Of a stretch of DNA of 5,418 nucleotides, positions 1-5,418 are shown one piece after another (positions within the stretch are counted from its first letter, which is position 1; the number at the start of each line of letters is the position of its first letter). Below the pieces are notes generated by a model that was not told the origin of the DNA, did not search any database, and saw nothing but the letters and a program-made list of their open reading frames with translations. This DNA comes from Bifidobacterium sp. (GTDB taxonomy: Bacteria > Actinomycetota > Actinomycetes > Actinomycetales > Bifidobacteriaceae): positions 1 to 5,418 of the forward strand of contig JAIJEI010000145.1 in NCBI GenBank assembly GCA_022739095.1, read 5' to 3'. Position numbers and translations under genes: made by a program.

Positions 1-1543
1 AGTTCAGCATGCTCGGGTCATCGTTGATGTCCAGCGGAATCGACTGGGCGAGCTTGCCGGACGGGCTGGCCTGGCCGAAGATCACATCGGCGAGCGCCAG
101 GCCACCGGCTTGGCCGAGCAGCCAGGATTCGAGGATGCCCTTGGCGTTCTTGGCCCACGGGGCCACGGAGACCACTGATCCGTTGGACAGCACGACCACG
201 ACGTTCTTGTTTGCGGCGGCCACCTGTTCGAGCAGAGTGATCTGCTTGGCGGGCATGTCGAGGGTGTCGCGGTCGAAGCCTTCGGATTCCGCGGCTTCCG
301 GCAGGCCTAGGAACATGAGGACCACGTCGGCGTTCTTGGCGGTTTCGACGGCCTCGGATTCGAGGGCCGGGTCTGCCGGTTCCAGATCGAGCGTGAAGCC
401 GGGGGCGAAGTCGGCCTTGATACCGCGTTCGGCGAGCGTGTCGAGGAAGCTGGTCATCTTGGTGGGGGTGATGTGGGAGGATCCGCCGCCCTGGTAACGC
501 GGGGTGCGGGCGAATTCGCCGATGACGGCGATCTTCCGGGCCGCTGCCGGGTCAGCGTTCAGCGGAAGAATCGCATCGTCGTTCTTGAGCAGGACGATGG
601 ATTCGATGGCGGCCTGGTGGGCCACTTCGTCGTGCACGTCCACGTCGAAACGGTAGCCGTCGGCACTCATTTCGGCGCGGGTCTTGTCGACGAGGTCGAT
701 CATGCCTTGGGCCATGCGGTCAAGCTGGGCCGGGGCAACACGACCGTCGCGGACTGCGTACACAATCTGGTCGTCGGTGTAGCTCGGCGGCATTTCGAGG
801 TTGAGGCCGGCGTTCAACGAGGCCACGCGGTCGTGATTGGCGCCCCAATCGGACATGACGATGCCCTCGAAGCCCCACTCGTCGCGCAGCACGTCGGTCA
901 GCAGCCAATGGTTTTGTGCGGAGTGCACGCCATTGATGCGGTTGTAGGAGCACATGATGGTCCACGGCTGAGCTTTCTTGACGATGTACTCGAAGGCCGG
1001 GAAGTAAATTTCGCGCAAGGCACGCTGGCTGATGCGCGCATCGACGCGCAGACGGTCGGTTTCCTGATTGTTGGCGGCGAAGTGCTTGAGCGACGTGCCC
1101 ACGCCCTTGGACTGCACGCCGGCGACGATGCCGACCGCCTCATGGCCGGCGAGATACGGGTCTTCGGACCAGTATTCGAAACAGCGACCGCCGAGCGGGT
1201 TGCGCTTGATGTTGACGCCGGGTCCCAGAATGACGGCCACCTTTTCCTGGATGCACTCCTCGGCCATCGCCTCGCCGACCTTGTGGATGAGTTCCGGATT
1301 CCAGGAGCTGGACAGGCCGGCCGCCGGCGGGAAGCAGGTGGCGGGCACGGAGTTGTTCAGATCGGTTTCGCCGGTGCTGGAGGCCAGGGATTTCCTGAGA
1401 CCGTGGGGGCCGTCAGTGATCATGTAGCCTGGGATGCCTTTGGACTCCACGCCCTGCAGATGCCAGGAGTCACCGCCCGAGGTGAGGGATGCCTTCTCTT
1501 CAAGAGTCAAATCCTTGACGGACGGGTAGGTGGACTCGCTCAT
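1..1543 (-). CDS. Glycoside hydrolase family 3 β-glucosidase, N-terminal 514 residues (3' end outside window)
   Basis: Probable retaining β-glucosidase releasing glucose from β-glucosides or short β-gluco-oligosaccharides. The frame is open from ATG at 1543 to the left edge, without a stop. The start is supported by AGAGGA three bases upstream (1547-1552). Visible GH3 landmarks are ITDGPHG with Asp44 (substrate binding), KHF at 153-155, the nucleophile motif MSDWGA with Asp232, GGGSSH, and SEGFDR at 420-425, whose Glu421 is a candidate acid/base. The (α/β)8 domain is followed by the α/β-sandwich domain, which runs to about FGQASPSGKLAQS near the edge. Family members are usually 700-800 residues with a C-terminal fibronectin-III-like domain, so about a third lies outside. 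There is no signal peptide, so it is likely cytoplasmic. It is divergent from the TetR gene and probably repressed by it. The family is sure; exact substrate is not. Confidence 0.95.
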   Translation of the reverse strand, partial: MSESTYPSVKDLTLEEKASLTSGGDSWHLQGVESKGIPGYMITDGPHGLRKSLASSTGETDLNNSVPATCFPPAAGLSSSWNPELIHKVGEAMAEECIQEKVAVILGPGVNIKRNPLGGRCFEYWSEDPYLAGHEAVGIVAGVQSKGVGTSLKHFAANNQETDRLRVDARISQRALREIYFPAFEYIVKKAQPWTIMCSYNRINGVHSAQNHWLLTDVLRDEWGFEGIVMSDWGANHDRVASLNAGLNLEMPPSYTDDQIVYAVRDGRVAPAQLDRMAQGMIDLVDKTRAEMSADGYRFDVDVHDEVAHQAAIESIVLLKNDDAILPLNADPAAARKIAVIGEFARTPRYQGGGSSHITPTKMTSFLDTLAERGIKADFAPGFTLDLEPADPALESEAVETAKNADVVLMFLGLPEAAESEGFDRDTLDMPAKQITLLEQVAAANKNVVVVLSNGSVVSVAPWAKNAKGILESWLLGQAGGLALADVIFGQASPSGKLAQSIPLDINDDPSMLN

Positions 1544-1667
1544 GATTCCTCTTTCCTTGAGTTTCTTGAGTTGTGCGGTTGTCCGATATGCGTTGGCTCC
1601 GATTCGGCCGGACTGTCTGGCTGTTGTTCGAGGTTCCTCCACGAATCTCGACTGCCGTTTTCTCTCG

Positions 1668-1681
1668 ACCAACCGGTTGGT
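1668..1681. promoter_or_regulatory. Perfect 14-bp palindrome, probable TetR-family operator
   Basis: ACCAACCGGTTGGT is identical to its own reverse complement. It lies in the divergent region between the GH3 and TetR genes, about six bases downstream of a GATAAT-like -10 element reading toward GH3, so it would cover the GH3 transcription start. That position fits simple repression by the adjacent TetR protein. The symmetry is seen directly; binding by this regulator is inferred. A LacI-type protein encoded elsewhere is an alternative, since such palindromes are also typical of LacI operators. Confidence 0.7.
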
Positions 1682-1687
1682 AGGTAG

Positions 1688-1717
1688 ATTATCAAAATAT
1701 GTGTCACAACACACCGA
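1688..1717 (-). promoter_or_regulatory. Possible promoter of the GH3 gene
   Basis: On the minus strand GATAAT (1688-1693) is a fair -10 hexamer in a locally AT-rich stretch. The best-placed -35 region (around 1711-1717, CGGTGT or TCGGTG) is weak, as expected for an element that may be activated or only moderately strong. The predicted transcription start falls inside the palindrome at 1668-1681, leaving a leader of roughly 135-140 bases before the GH3 start codon. The call is based on position and one hexamer only. Confidence 0.35.
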
Positions 1718-1738
1718 AATCATTTGGAATCACTACTA

Positions 1739-1752
1739 ACCGACCGTAAGGT
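1739..1752. promoter_or_regulatory. Degenerate second copy of the 14-bp operator, next to the tetR start
   Basis: ACCGACCGTAAGGT matches the perfect palindrome ACCAACCGGTTGGT at 10 of 14 positions and keeps both outer arms (AACC at 1738-1741 and GGTT at 1750-1753). It ends eight bases before the regulator's ATG and overlaps its AAGG ribosome-binding sequence (1748-1751). It could be a low-affinity site through which the regulator limits its own synthesis. The match was found by eye and may be partly chance. Confidence 0.4.
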
Positions 1753-1759
1753 TGCCTGT

Positions 1760-2347
1760 ATGAACATCCCCTCCCTCACCGATACCGATCGCCGCACCGC
1801 GATTCTCGACGCCGCCGTCGAATCGTTTGGCAAACTCGGCTATTACGGCACGTCTCTGCAACGTATCGCCACCGAAGTGGGGCTCACCAAGGCCGGCGTG
1901 CTGCATTACGCGGGCAGCAAGGAGGGACTGCTCAAGCTGGCGCTGACCGAGGAATACGACCGGATCACCGAATCGATCAATGTCGCAATGATCGCCCAGG
2001 AGCGCCCGCTTATCGCGGATATGTGGCGTCAGGTGGTGGCGGTGAACAACAAAAGGCCCACGTTGGTGCATATGTTCTCCACGCTGAGCGCCGAGGCGCT
2101 CGACCCGGCCCACCCCGCGCACGATTATTTCGCCGACCGCGAGCGCCGCACGGTCACCATGGCGCTCAACATCAACTGGGCCGTGCCGGAAGATGTGAAT
2201 ATCGAGCACCTGCTGCAGTCCGGCTTCGCCATGATGGACGGCATTCAGCTGCGTTGGCTGCGCTCCCCCGGCCAAAATCTCAATACCATGTGGGCCGACT
2301 GCGAGGATGTGCTGATGCCTCTGCCCCTTTGGGAGGGATATCGCTAA
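1760..2347 (+). CDS. TetR/AcrR-family transcriptional regulator, probable repressor of the GH3 gene
   Basis: A 195-residue protein, the usual size of the family. The N-terminal DNA-binding domain covers about residues 12-60: helix AILDAAVESFGKLGYYG, then the helix-turn-helix TSLQRIATEVGLTKAGVLHY (31-50) and the GSKEGLL cap that normally reads as F-x-S/N-K-E-x-L. The rest is a helical ligand-binding/dimer domain; GFAMMDGIQLRWL (155-167) is a typical late dimerisation helix. ATG at 1760 is preferred, with AAGG eight bases upstream; an in-frame TTG at 1724 adds 12 residues that do not look like the family. The divergent position next to the GH3 gene and the intergenic palindromes suggest it controls that gene and itself. 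The inducer is unknown; a β-glucoside is the natural guess. Its stop overlaps the GH5 stop by four bases, tail to tail. Confidence 0.93.
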   Translation: MNIPSLTDTDRRTAILDAAVESFGKLGYYGTSLQRIATEVGLTKAGVLHYAGSKEGLLKLALTEEYDRITESINVAMIAQERPLIADMWRQVVAVNNKRPTLVHMFSTLSAEALDPAHPAHDYFADRERRTVTMALNINWAVPEDVNIEHLLQSGFAMMDGIQLRWLRSPGQNLNTMWADCEDVLMPLPLWEGYR

Positions 2348-3519
2348 TTGGTGCGGTTGCACGCCATCCAACCGGCGTGCCAGACGTGGGTGAGATCCCA
2401 TGGGTCGAGCCGTGACGTGTCGGATTGCGGGTCGATGGTGGGCAGGAAAGCGCGATTGTCGCGCAGTTGGTAGCTCCAGTAGATCTGCCCGGCAGATGCG
2501 CTCCACGCTTTGCGCTGCATGGCGGCGACCTCGCGATAGACGGCATTCCTCGCTGAAGGGGTTCGGTTCACCAGATTGTTGGCCACACACCACTCCCCTA
2601 CAATCACCGGCGTATAGCGCGCGGCCCGACGGATGCGGCGTTCGTTCCAGCGCACGAACAAGCGATACCAGCCCATCAGCCACCGATCCGGGATCAGACG
2701 GAACAGCGAGAATTGCTCGGCCATGACCAGATAGACATGCGTATCGAGCATGACGCCCTGCATACCCTCGCGCACGAGCCAGTCCCGCCAACGGCCCAGC
2801 CGGAAGCCGTCATGGAACACGATGACTTGATTCCCTGCCAGAATCGGGCGCAACCGGTGGTACGCCTCGCGGTAGAAACGCTTGAGGAACGCCATTGGAA
2901 TCGGCCTACTCCTCCGTGCTTCAAAGCTATCCTTTGCCTGCCTGCTCGATGGTGACATGGCATACGTCAGCCAGTCAATCGGCTCATTCAGCACTTCGAT
3001 GCCGAACAGCGCCGCACGATCACGGTACCGTTTGGCCAAACGAGTCAGCACATCCAGCGCATAGGCGACCGCTCGCGGGCTATGATGCCAGCGCACCACG
3101 CCGGTGAGGCCGCCGTTGTCGAATCCGTTCTGTGAGCCGGGCACCGTGTGCAGGTCGATAAGAATCTTGAGACCGGTACGCTCGGCCCAGTCGAACGCCC
3201 TGTCCAAATACTCGATGCAGCCCGGGTGACCGGGCACATCCCCGAAGATAAAATACGGCACTGGAATACGCACCAGATTGCAGCCATGTGCGGCAATGTT
3301 CCGGAAATCGGCCTCGGTAATATACGTGTCGCGATGCCGCGTCAGCAGAGCCTCCAGCTCAGCCGACTTCGTAGCCCGATGCAGCCAGATCTCGTCCGCT
3401 TCGCCGCTGGCGGCAAAAATCCCCGGCTTCATCCACTTTTCCAGCACCAGCCAATTGCCGAGGTTCACCCCATTAATTCGTTCGCCAACACCCAGCGCGC
3501 CCGATGCCATACCTGTCAC
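2344..3519 (-). CDS. Glycoside hydrolase family 5 protein, exo-1,3-β-glucanase-like
   Basis: A 391-residue single-domain TIM-barrel hydrolase. The pattern strongly resembles fungal-type exo-1,3-β-glucanases of GH5: GVNLGNWLVLEKW (17-29), YITEADF (66-72), NLVRIPVPY (81-89), IDLHTVPGSQNGFDN (121-135), IEVLNEP with acid/base Glu179, VIVFHDGF (232-239), LDTHVY with His261, and VIVGEW with nucleophile Glu309. All catalytic landmarks are present, so the enzyme looks intact. There is no signal peptide or membrane segment, so it should act in the cytoplasm on imported oligosaccharides, possibly feeding the GH3 enzyme. The start is uncertain: GTG at 3519 (one base after the HEPN stop) or ATG at 3510. 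Neither has a good ribosome-binding site, which fits translational coupling to the upstream toxin-antitoxin genes. β-1,6-glucanase or another GH5 specificity cannot be excluded. Confidence 0.9.
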   Translation of the reverse strand: MTGMASGALGVGERINGVNLGNWLVLEKWMKPGIFAASGEADEIWLHRATKSAELEALLTRHRDTYITEADFRNIAAHGCNLVRIPVPYFIFGDVPGHPGCIEYLDRAFDWAERTGLKILIDLHTVPGSQNGFDNGGLTGVVRWHHSPRAVAYALDVLTRLAKRYRDRAALFGIEVLNEPIDWLTYAMSPSSRQAKDSFEARRSRPIPMAFLKRFYREAYHRLRPILAGNQVIVFHDGFRLGRWRDWLVREGMQGVMLDTHVYLVMAEQFSLFRLIPDRWLMGWYRLFVRWNERRIRRAARYTPVIVGEWCVANNLVNRTPSARNAVYREVAAMQRKAWSASAGQIYWSYQLRDNRAFLPTIDPQSDTSRLDPWDLTHVWHAGWMACNRTN

Positions 3520-3520
3520 G

Positions 3521-3922
3521 CTAATCGTTCAATGCTTCACCGTAGCGAGCGACCAACCCCTGATTTGCACGCTCAAACTCGGGGATGTAATCAGCGATGA
3601 TGGCGTCCACAAGACGCCGAGCTCGTCCTTCATCATAGATATGAGCAGAATCATTGCGATCGCGCAGCATACACAGCCACAACGATTCGTCCATAAAATC
3701 GTAATATTGGAAAGCGGTTTTGAGCACATCTCGCGGAGAGCCGGAAGCGGAAACAGGGTCTCCCTCATAAGCCAGCAGCGCCTTGAACAGTTTCCAACCA
3801 AGCTCAAACTGCAACCCGAACTTGTCAATGATGCCGCTCTGGATGAAATCATTGCTGAGATCCTGTTCGGGAGCCTTGCGCAGCGACTTCAGTGCGGAAA
3901 CGTAATTCTCATACTTTTTCAT
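3521..3922 (-). CDS. HEPN-domain toxin of an MNT-HEPN toxin-antitoxin pair (HepT / HI0074-like)
   Basis: A 133-residue, mostly helical protein of the 'nucleotidyltransferase substrate-binding' family. It contains FIQSGIIDKFGLQFELGWK (26-44), the typical first HEPN helices, and LRDRNDSAHIYDE (86-98). The latter holds the motif Arg89-x4-His94-x-Tyr96, i.e. RX4HXY. In characterised HepT proteins Arg and His form the ribonuclease site and the Tyr is AMPylated by the partner MNT antitoxin. All three residues are present, so the toxin looks active. ATG at 3922 is chosen because GGAAAGG (3929-3935) lies six bases upstream; a longer in-frame start at 3946 lacks this. It overlaps the nucleotidyltransferase gene by 14 bases, so the two are translated together. 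G+C is roughly 52% by hand count of several blocks, lower than the GH3 gene. Confidence 0.9.
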   Translation of the reverse strand: MKKYENYVSALKSLRKAPEQDLSNDFIQSGIIDKFGLQFELGWKLFKALLAYEGDPVSASGSPRDVLKTAFQYYDFMDESLWLCMLRDRNDSAHIYDEGRARRLVDAIIADYIPEFERANQGLVARYGEALND

Positions 3923-4196
3923 ACAGCACCTTTCCGCTACGCTCAATCTCCGCCCTCAGCGATGAAGAAATCGGCTCATCCAGATTGATGACATCAACTT
4001 TAAGCAGTGACCACAGATTGTCCTGAAGGTTCTGCTCCAAGCGATTGAAATCGGGGCAACCGGCCACGGCAAGATCGATATCGCTTTTAGGCCGGTTCAC
4101 GCCCTTTGCGCGAGAACCGAACAGCACGACCTTGCGAGCGCCGGCATCAGCGGCAAACGCGCGAATCTGGTCGTACACGTGCTCGATAGGAACCAT
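3909..4196 (-). CDS. MNT-family minimal nucleotidyltransferase, antitoxin partner (MntA-like)
   Basis: A 95-residue minimal nucleotidyltransferase. The core VVLFGSRAKGVNRPKSDIDL (23-42) holds the GSRAxG nucleotide-binding signature (27-32) and the two metal-binding aspartates Asp39 and Asp41. A third acidic residue, Asp68 in KVDVINL, completes the catalytic triad. Known MntA proteins neutralise HepT by attaching AMP units to the tyrosine of its RX4HXY motif; the same role is inferred here. ATG at 4196 is chosen because of the strong GGGAGG four bases upstream (4201-4206); an upstream in-frame start at 4217 would add seven unlikely residues. It is the first gene of the unit, antitoxin before toxin, with a short tandem repeat just upstream that could be an autoregulatory site. 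Confidence 0.92.
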   Translation of the reverse strand: MVPIEHVYDQIRAFAADAGARKVVLFGSRAKGVNRPKSDIDLAVAGCPDFNRLEQNLQDNLWSLLKVDVINLDEPISSSLRAEIERSGKVLYEKV

Positions 4197-4220
4197 GACA
4201 CCTCCCGCCGCATCCAACAG

Positions 4221-4241
4221 TCCCGGACCAATCCCGGACCA
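4221..4241. repeat. Two tandem copies of TCCCGGACCA, 11-bp period, upstream of the MNT gene
   Basis: TCCCGGACCA occurs at 4221-4230 and again at 4232-4241 with one base between. The pair ends 24 bases before the MNT start codon. An 11-bp period is close to one helical turn, so both copies face the same side of the DNA; this fits a site for cooperative binding, for example by the toxin-antitoxin complex. A simple replication-slippage duplication is equally possible. Confidence 0.5.
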
Positions 4242-4285
4242 CCCGCGCTTCCATCATACGGCCGCGGCCCACTCACCGCACGGAG

Positions 4286-4426
4286 CCCGAACCACCCGAA
4301 CGCGGCGACGCAGTTGCGGGAGGCGGGCAGCACCTGCGGCTTGGAGCTGATGAGCACGGTGACCATCGGCTTGCCGGTTTCTTCAGACACAGCGGCGAAC
4401 GCGTCGAGCACGGTGGTAATCATGTC
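4286..4426 (-). pseudogene. Remnant of a second GH3 β-glucosidase (α/β-sandwich domain fragment)
   Basis: About 46 codons on the minus strand read like the part of GH3 enzymes that follows the acid/base region: ITTVLDAFAAVSEETGKP, then MVTVLISSKPQVLPAS and NCVAAFGWFG. This parallels the family pattern 'TGKPxVxVLxxGRPLxLP ... A ... W/F..G' and corresponds in the intact GH3 gene here to ITLLEQVAAANKNVVVVLSN. The similarity fades on both sides, and no start, catalytic aspartate or downstream GxLP-type block is present, so it is not functional. The residues differ from the intact GH3, so it came from a different paralogue rather than a recent duplication. The family call rests on a short pattern seen by eye. 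Confidence 0.5.
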
Positions 4427-4481
4427 TCGAGGCTGTCCGTCTATCCGCATTCTCCCCACTCCCATGCGCAAAACACATCCA

Positions 4482-4499
4482 ATATCCTTGGCCGGATAT
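4482..4499. promoter_or_regulatory. Inverted repeat ATATCC-N6-GGATAT, possible operator
   Basis: Six-base arms ATATCC (4482-4487) and GGATAT (4494-4499) flank the spacer TTGGCC. It lies about 85 bases from the ligase stop and upstream of the GH3 relic and the toxin-antitoxin genes. No T-run follows on either strand, so it does not look like an intrinsic terminator. It may be the old operator of the lost GH3 gene or a chance palindrome. Confidence 0.3.
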
Positions 4500-4583
4500 G
4501 CAAAACGGTGCCAAAACATAACATTCTGTCATGCCTTCGACACCGATATCGCGCAATAGATTTTTCTGTATATGCTTCTTCGC

Positions 4584-5418
4584 TTACTCCTGGAATACGT
4601 CGGGGTGCTTCAGATCGCCGGGAATGTCGGACAAAAGGCCTTCGAGCCCCAGGAATTCCTTCCAGAAATCGAGCGGCTGGCCGTATGGCGAAGCCTCGCG
4701 ACCGTGGGCCTGGATGTTGGCCTTGGCTTCGAACACCTCTTCCTCGCTGATGCCCTCGAAGTAGCTTTCCAGACGTTCACGGTGCTCAGGCACGTAGAAC
4801 AGAGAGGACACAATCTCCGTCAGACGTTCGGCACGCTCGATAGGCAAGGAATCCCAGTGGCGAAGCTCGATGAAGTTCTTCAGACGTACGTCATTGAAGT
4901 GCGTGGAGATGATGTGGTTGATCTCGTACGGGTTGAGTTCGCGGTCCGGGTACACCTCCCCCGCGTTCTCACGGAAGGCCGGGCGATGCAGTTCCTTGGG
5001 GCTTGCTCCAGAAGCCACAGCTTCAGGGGTATGGGTCAGGTCAGCGAACATAAGCGGCGTGGACAACACGTCGATGGCGTAATCCTCCCAACCATAACGA
5101 GCATCGAACAGACCAGGCAGCACATTGGTGCGCTGGAAGTCCAGATAATCCCACATACGCTGGCGCAGCAGCGGCCATGGGTTCGTCTCGCCCTCGAAAT
5201 ATGGGGCGTTACGGAAGAAGTAGGCCAGAATCGGGCCGATAACTGTGCCCAGACGCAACTTTTCGATGGAGTCGCGCTCATCCACATAATCAATGCTGAC
5301 CTGAGTGGAGGCGGAGCAACGCATCATGCAGGGGCCAAACTGACCCACGCGGCCGAGGTAGTCGGTCATTGCATCGTAGCGATCCTTGGGGTTGACCGGC
5401 ACATCCGCAAAGCTGGAC
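4584..5418 (-). CDS. gshA: Glutamate-cysteine ligase, GCS2 family, C-terminal 277 residues (5' end outside window)
   Basis: Forms γ-glutamylcysteine from glutamate and cysteine with ATP, in the cytosol. The frame is open through the right edge (residues reading FADVPVNPKDRYDAMTDYL at the edge) and ends at TAA 4584-4586. Landmarks of the plant/actinobacterial GCS2 type are visible: the RYDAMTDY block, CMMRCSASTQVSIDY (family pattern MMxxTAxxQVNxDY), KLRLGTVIGPILAYFFRNAPYFEG, and NPYEINHIISTHFNDVRLKN followed by FIELRHWDSLP (family pattern 'H.S.IFPEVRLK.YLE.R'). Family proteins are about 400-450 residues, so roughly a third is missing only because the window ends. It faces the same way as the toxin-antitoxin genes but is separated by 387 bp, so probably a separate unit. 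EgtA-type ergothioneine enzymes share the fold and are the main alternative. Confidence 0.9.
   Translation of the reverse strand, partial: SSFADVPVNPKDRYDAMTDYLGRVGQFGPCMMRCSASTQVSIDYVDERDSIEKLRLGTVIGPILAYFFRNAPYFEGETNPWPLLRQRMWDYLDFQRTNVLPGLFDARYGWEDYAIDVLSTPLMFADLTHTPEAVASGASPKELHRPAFRENAGEVYPDRELNPYEINHIISTHFNDVRLKNFIELRHWDSLPIERAERLTEIVSSLFYVPEHRERLESYFEGISEEEVFEAKANIQAHGREASPYGQPLDFWKEFLGLEGLLSDIPGDLKHPDVFQE

Larger units (their letters stand above)
4197..4583. other. 387-bp stretch without an intact gene, between glutamate-cysteine ligase and the toxin-antitoxin pair
   Basis: This stretch must contain the promoter of the MNT-HEPN pair and the 3' end of the ligase transcript. It also holds a short GH3-like coding relic (about 4286-4426), a tandem repeat (4221-4241) and an inverted repeat (4482-4499). 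I see no convincing hairpin plus T-run terminator behind the ligase, and no clear pair of -35/-10 boxes. The part nearest the ligase (about 4450-4583) is AT-richer, as for intergenic DNA. Confidence 0.6.

Noticed and set aside
473..1687. Long plus-strand open frame (404 codons) opposite the GH3 gene
   Set aside because: It is antisense to a gene with clear GH3 motifs; the composition (rich in Val, Gly, His, Arg) is that of a codon-bias shadow and no domain is recognisable.
1701..1712. Inverted repeat GTGT-CACA-ACAC between the GH3 and tetR genes
   Set aside because: The arms are only four bases with no second copy nearby; too short to call a regulatory site.
2684..2694. Palindromic GATCCGGGATC
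   Set aside because: Lies inside the GH5 coding sequence, far from any start; most likely chance.
1736..2791. Minus-strand open frame (351 codons) across tetR and the end of GH5
   Set aside because: It overlaps two well-supported genes, is rich in Arg, Gly and His, and shows no family motif; a shadow of high-G+C coding DNA.
3278..3988. Plus-strand open frame (236 codons) opposite GH5 and HEPN
   Set aside because: Antisense to two genes with intact catalytic motifs; no ribosome-binding site or domain seen.
4427..4519. Upstream part of the minus-strand frame that leads into the GH3-like relic
   Set aside because: The residues before the relic do not resemble GH3 and there is no ribosome-binding site at 4519, so I do not treat 4097-4519 as a gene.
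4544..4551. Palindrome CGATATCG near the ligase stop
   Set aside because: Only eight bases, no T-run behind it on either strand, so neither a terminator nor a convincing operator.
1..5418. tRNA genes, rRNA, CRISPR arrays, insertion sequences, integrase or attachment sites
   Set aside because: None seen: no regularly spaced repeats, no transposase-like frame and no cloverleaf-like sequence. The toxin-antitoxin pair shows no obvious flanking target duplication.

Overview
The window looks like chromosomal DNA of a moderately high-G+C actinobacterium, most likely a Bifidobacterium of the longum/breve type. This is an inference from codon use, the intracellular β-glucosidase/glucanase genes, the TetR-controlled sugar-hydrolase layout and the actinobacterial-type glutamate-cysteine ligase; no marker gene is present to settle the species.

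Layout, left to right: (1) the first 514 codons of a GH3 β-glucosidase on the minus strand, cut by the left edge (1-1543); (2) a 216-bp divergent intergenic region (1544-1759) with a perfect 14-bp palindrome placed where the GH3 transcript should begin, and a degenerate copy next to the start of the following gene; (3) a TetR-family regulator on the plus strand (1760-2347); (4) a minus-strand GH5 exo-β-glucanase-like gene (2344-3519) meeting the regulator tail to tail with a 4-base overlap; (5) a minus-strand MNT-HEPN toxin-antitoxin pair (nucleotidyltransferase 3909-4196, HEPN ribonuclease 3521-3922), whose last stop codon is one base from the proposed GH5 start; (6) a 387-bp stretch without an intact gene (4197-4583), holding a short decayed GH3 fragment, an 11-bp-period tandem repeat and an inverted repeat; (7) the C-terminal two thirds or so of a glutamate-cysteine ligase on the minus strand, cut by the right edge (4584-5418).

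How the parts may work together: the TetR protein probably represses its own gene and the divergent GH3 gene through the central palindrome, and releases them when a β-glucoside or its product is present. GH5 and GH3 make a sensible pair for breaking down short β-glucans inside the cell: both appear to lack signal peptides, and GH5 resembles exo-1,3-β-glucanases. No transporter is visible. The MNT-HEPN module is a complete two-gene toxin-antitoxin unit of lower G+C than the glycosidase genes. It sits between the GH5 gene and a GH3 remnant, suggesting that it inserted into, or replaced part of, a formerly larger β-glucoside cluster. Nothing here is a clearly new system. The most unusual points are the GH5 gene sitting directly behind a toxin-antitoxin operon, the operator pair, and the GH3 relic.
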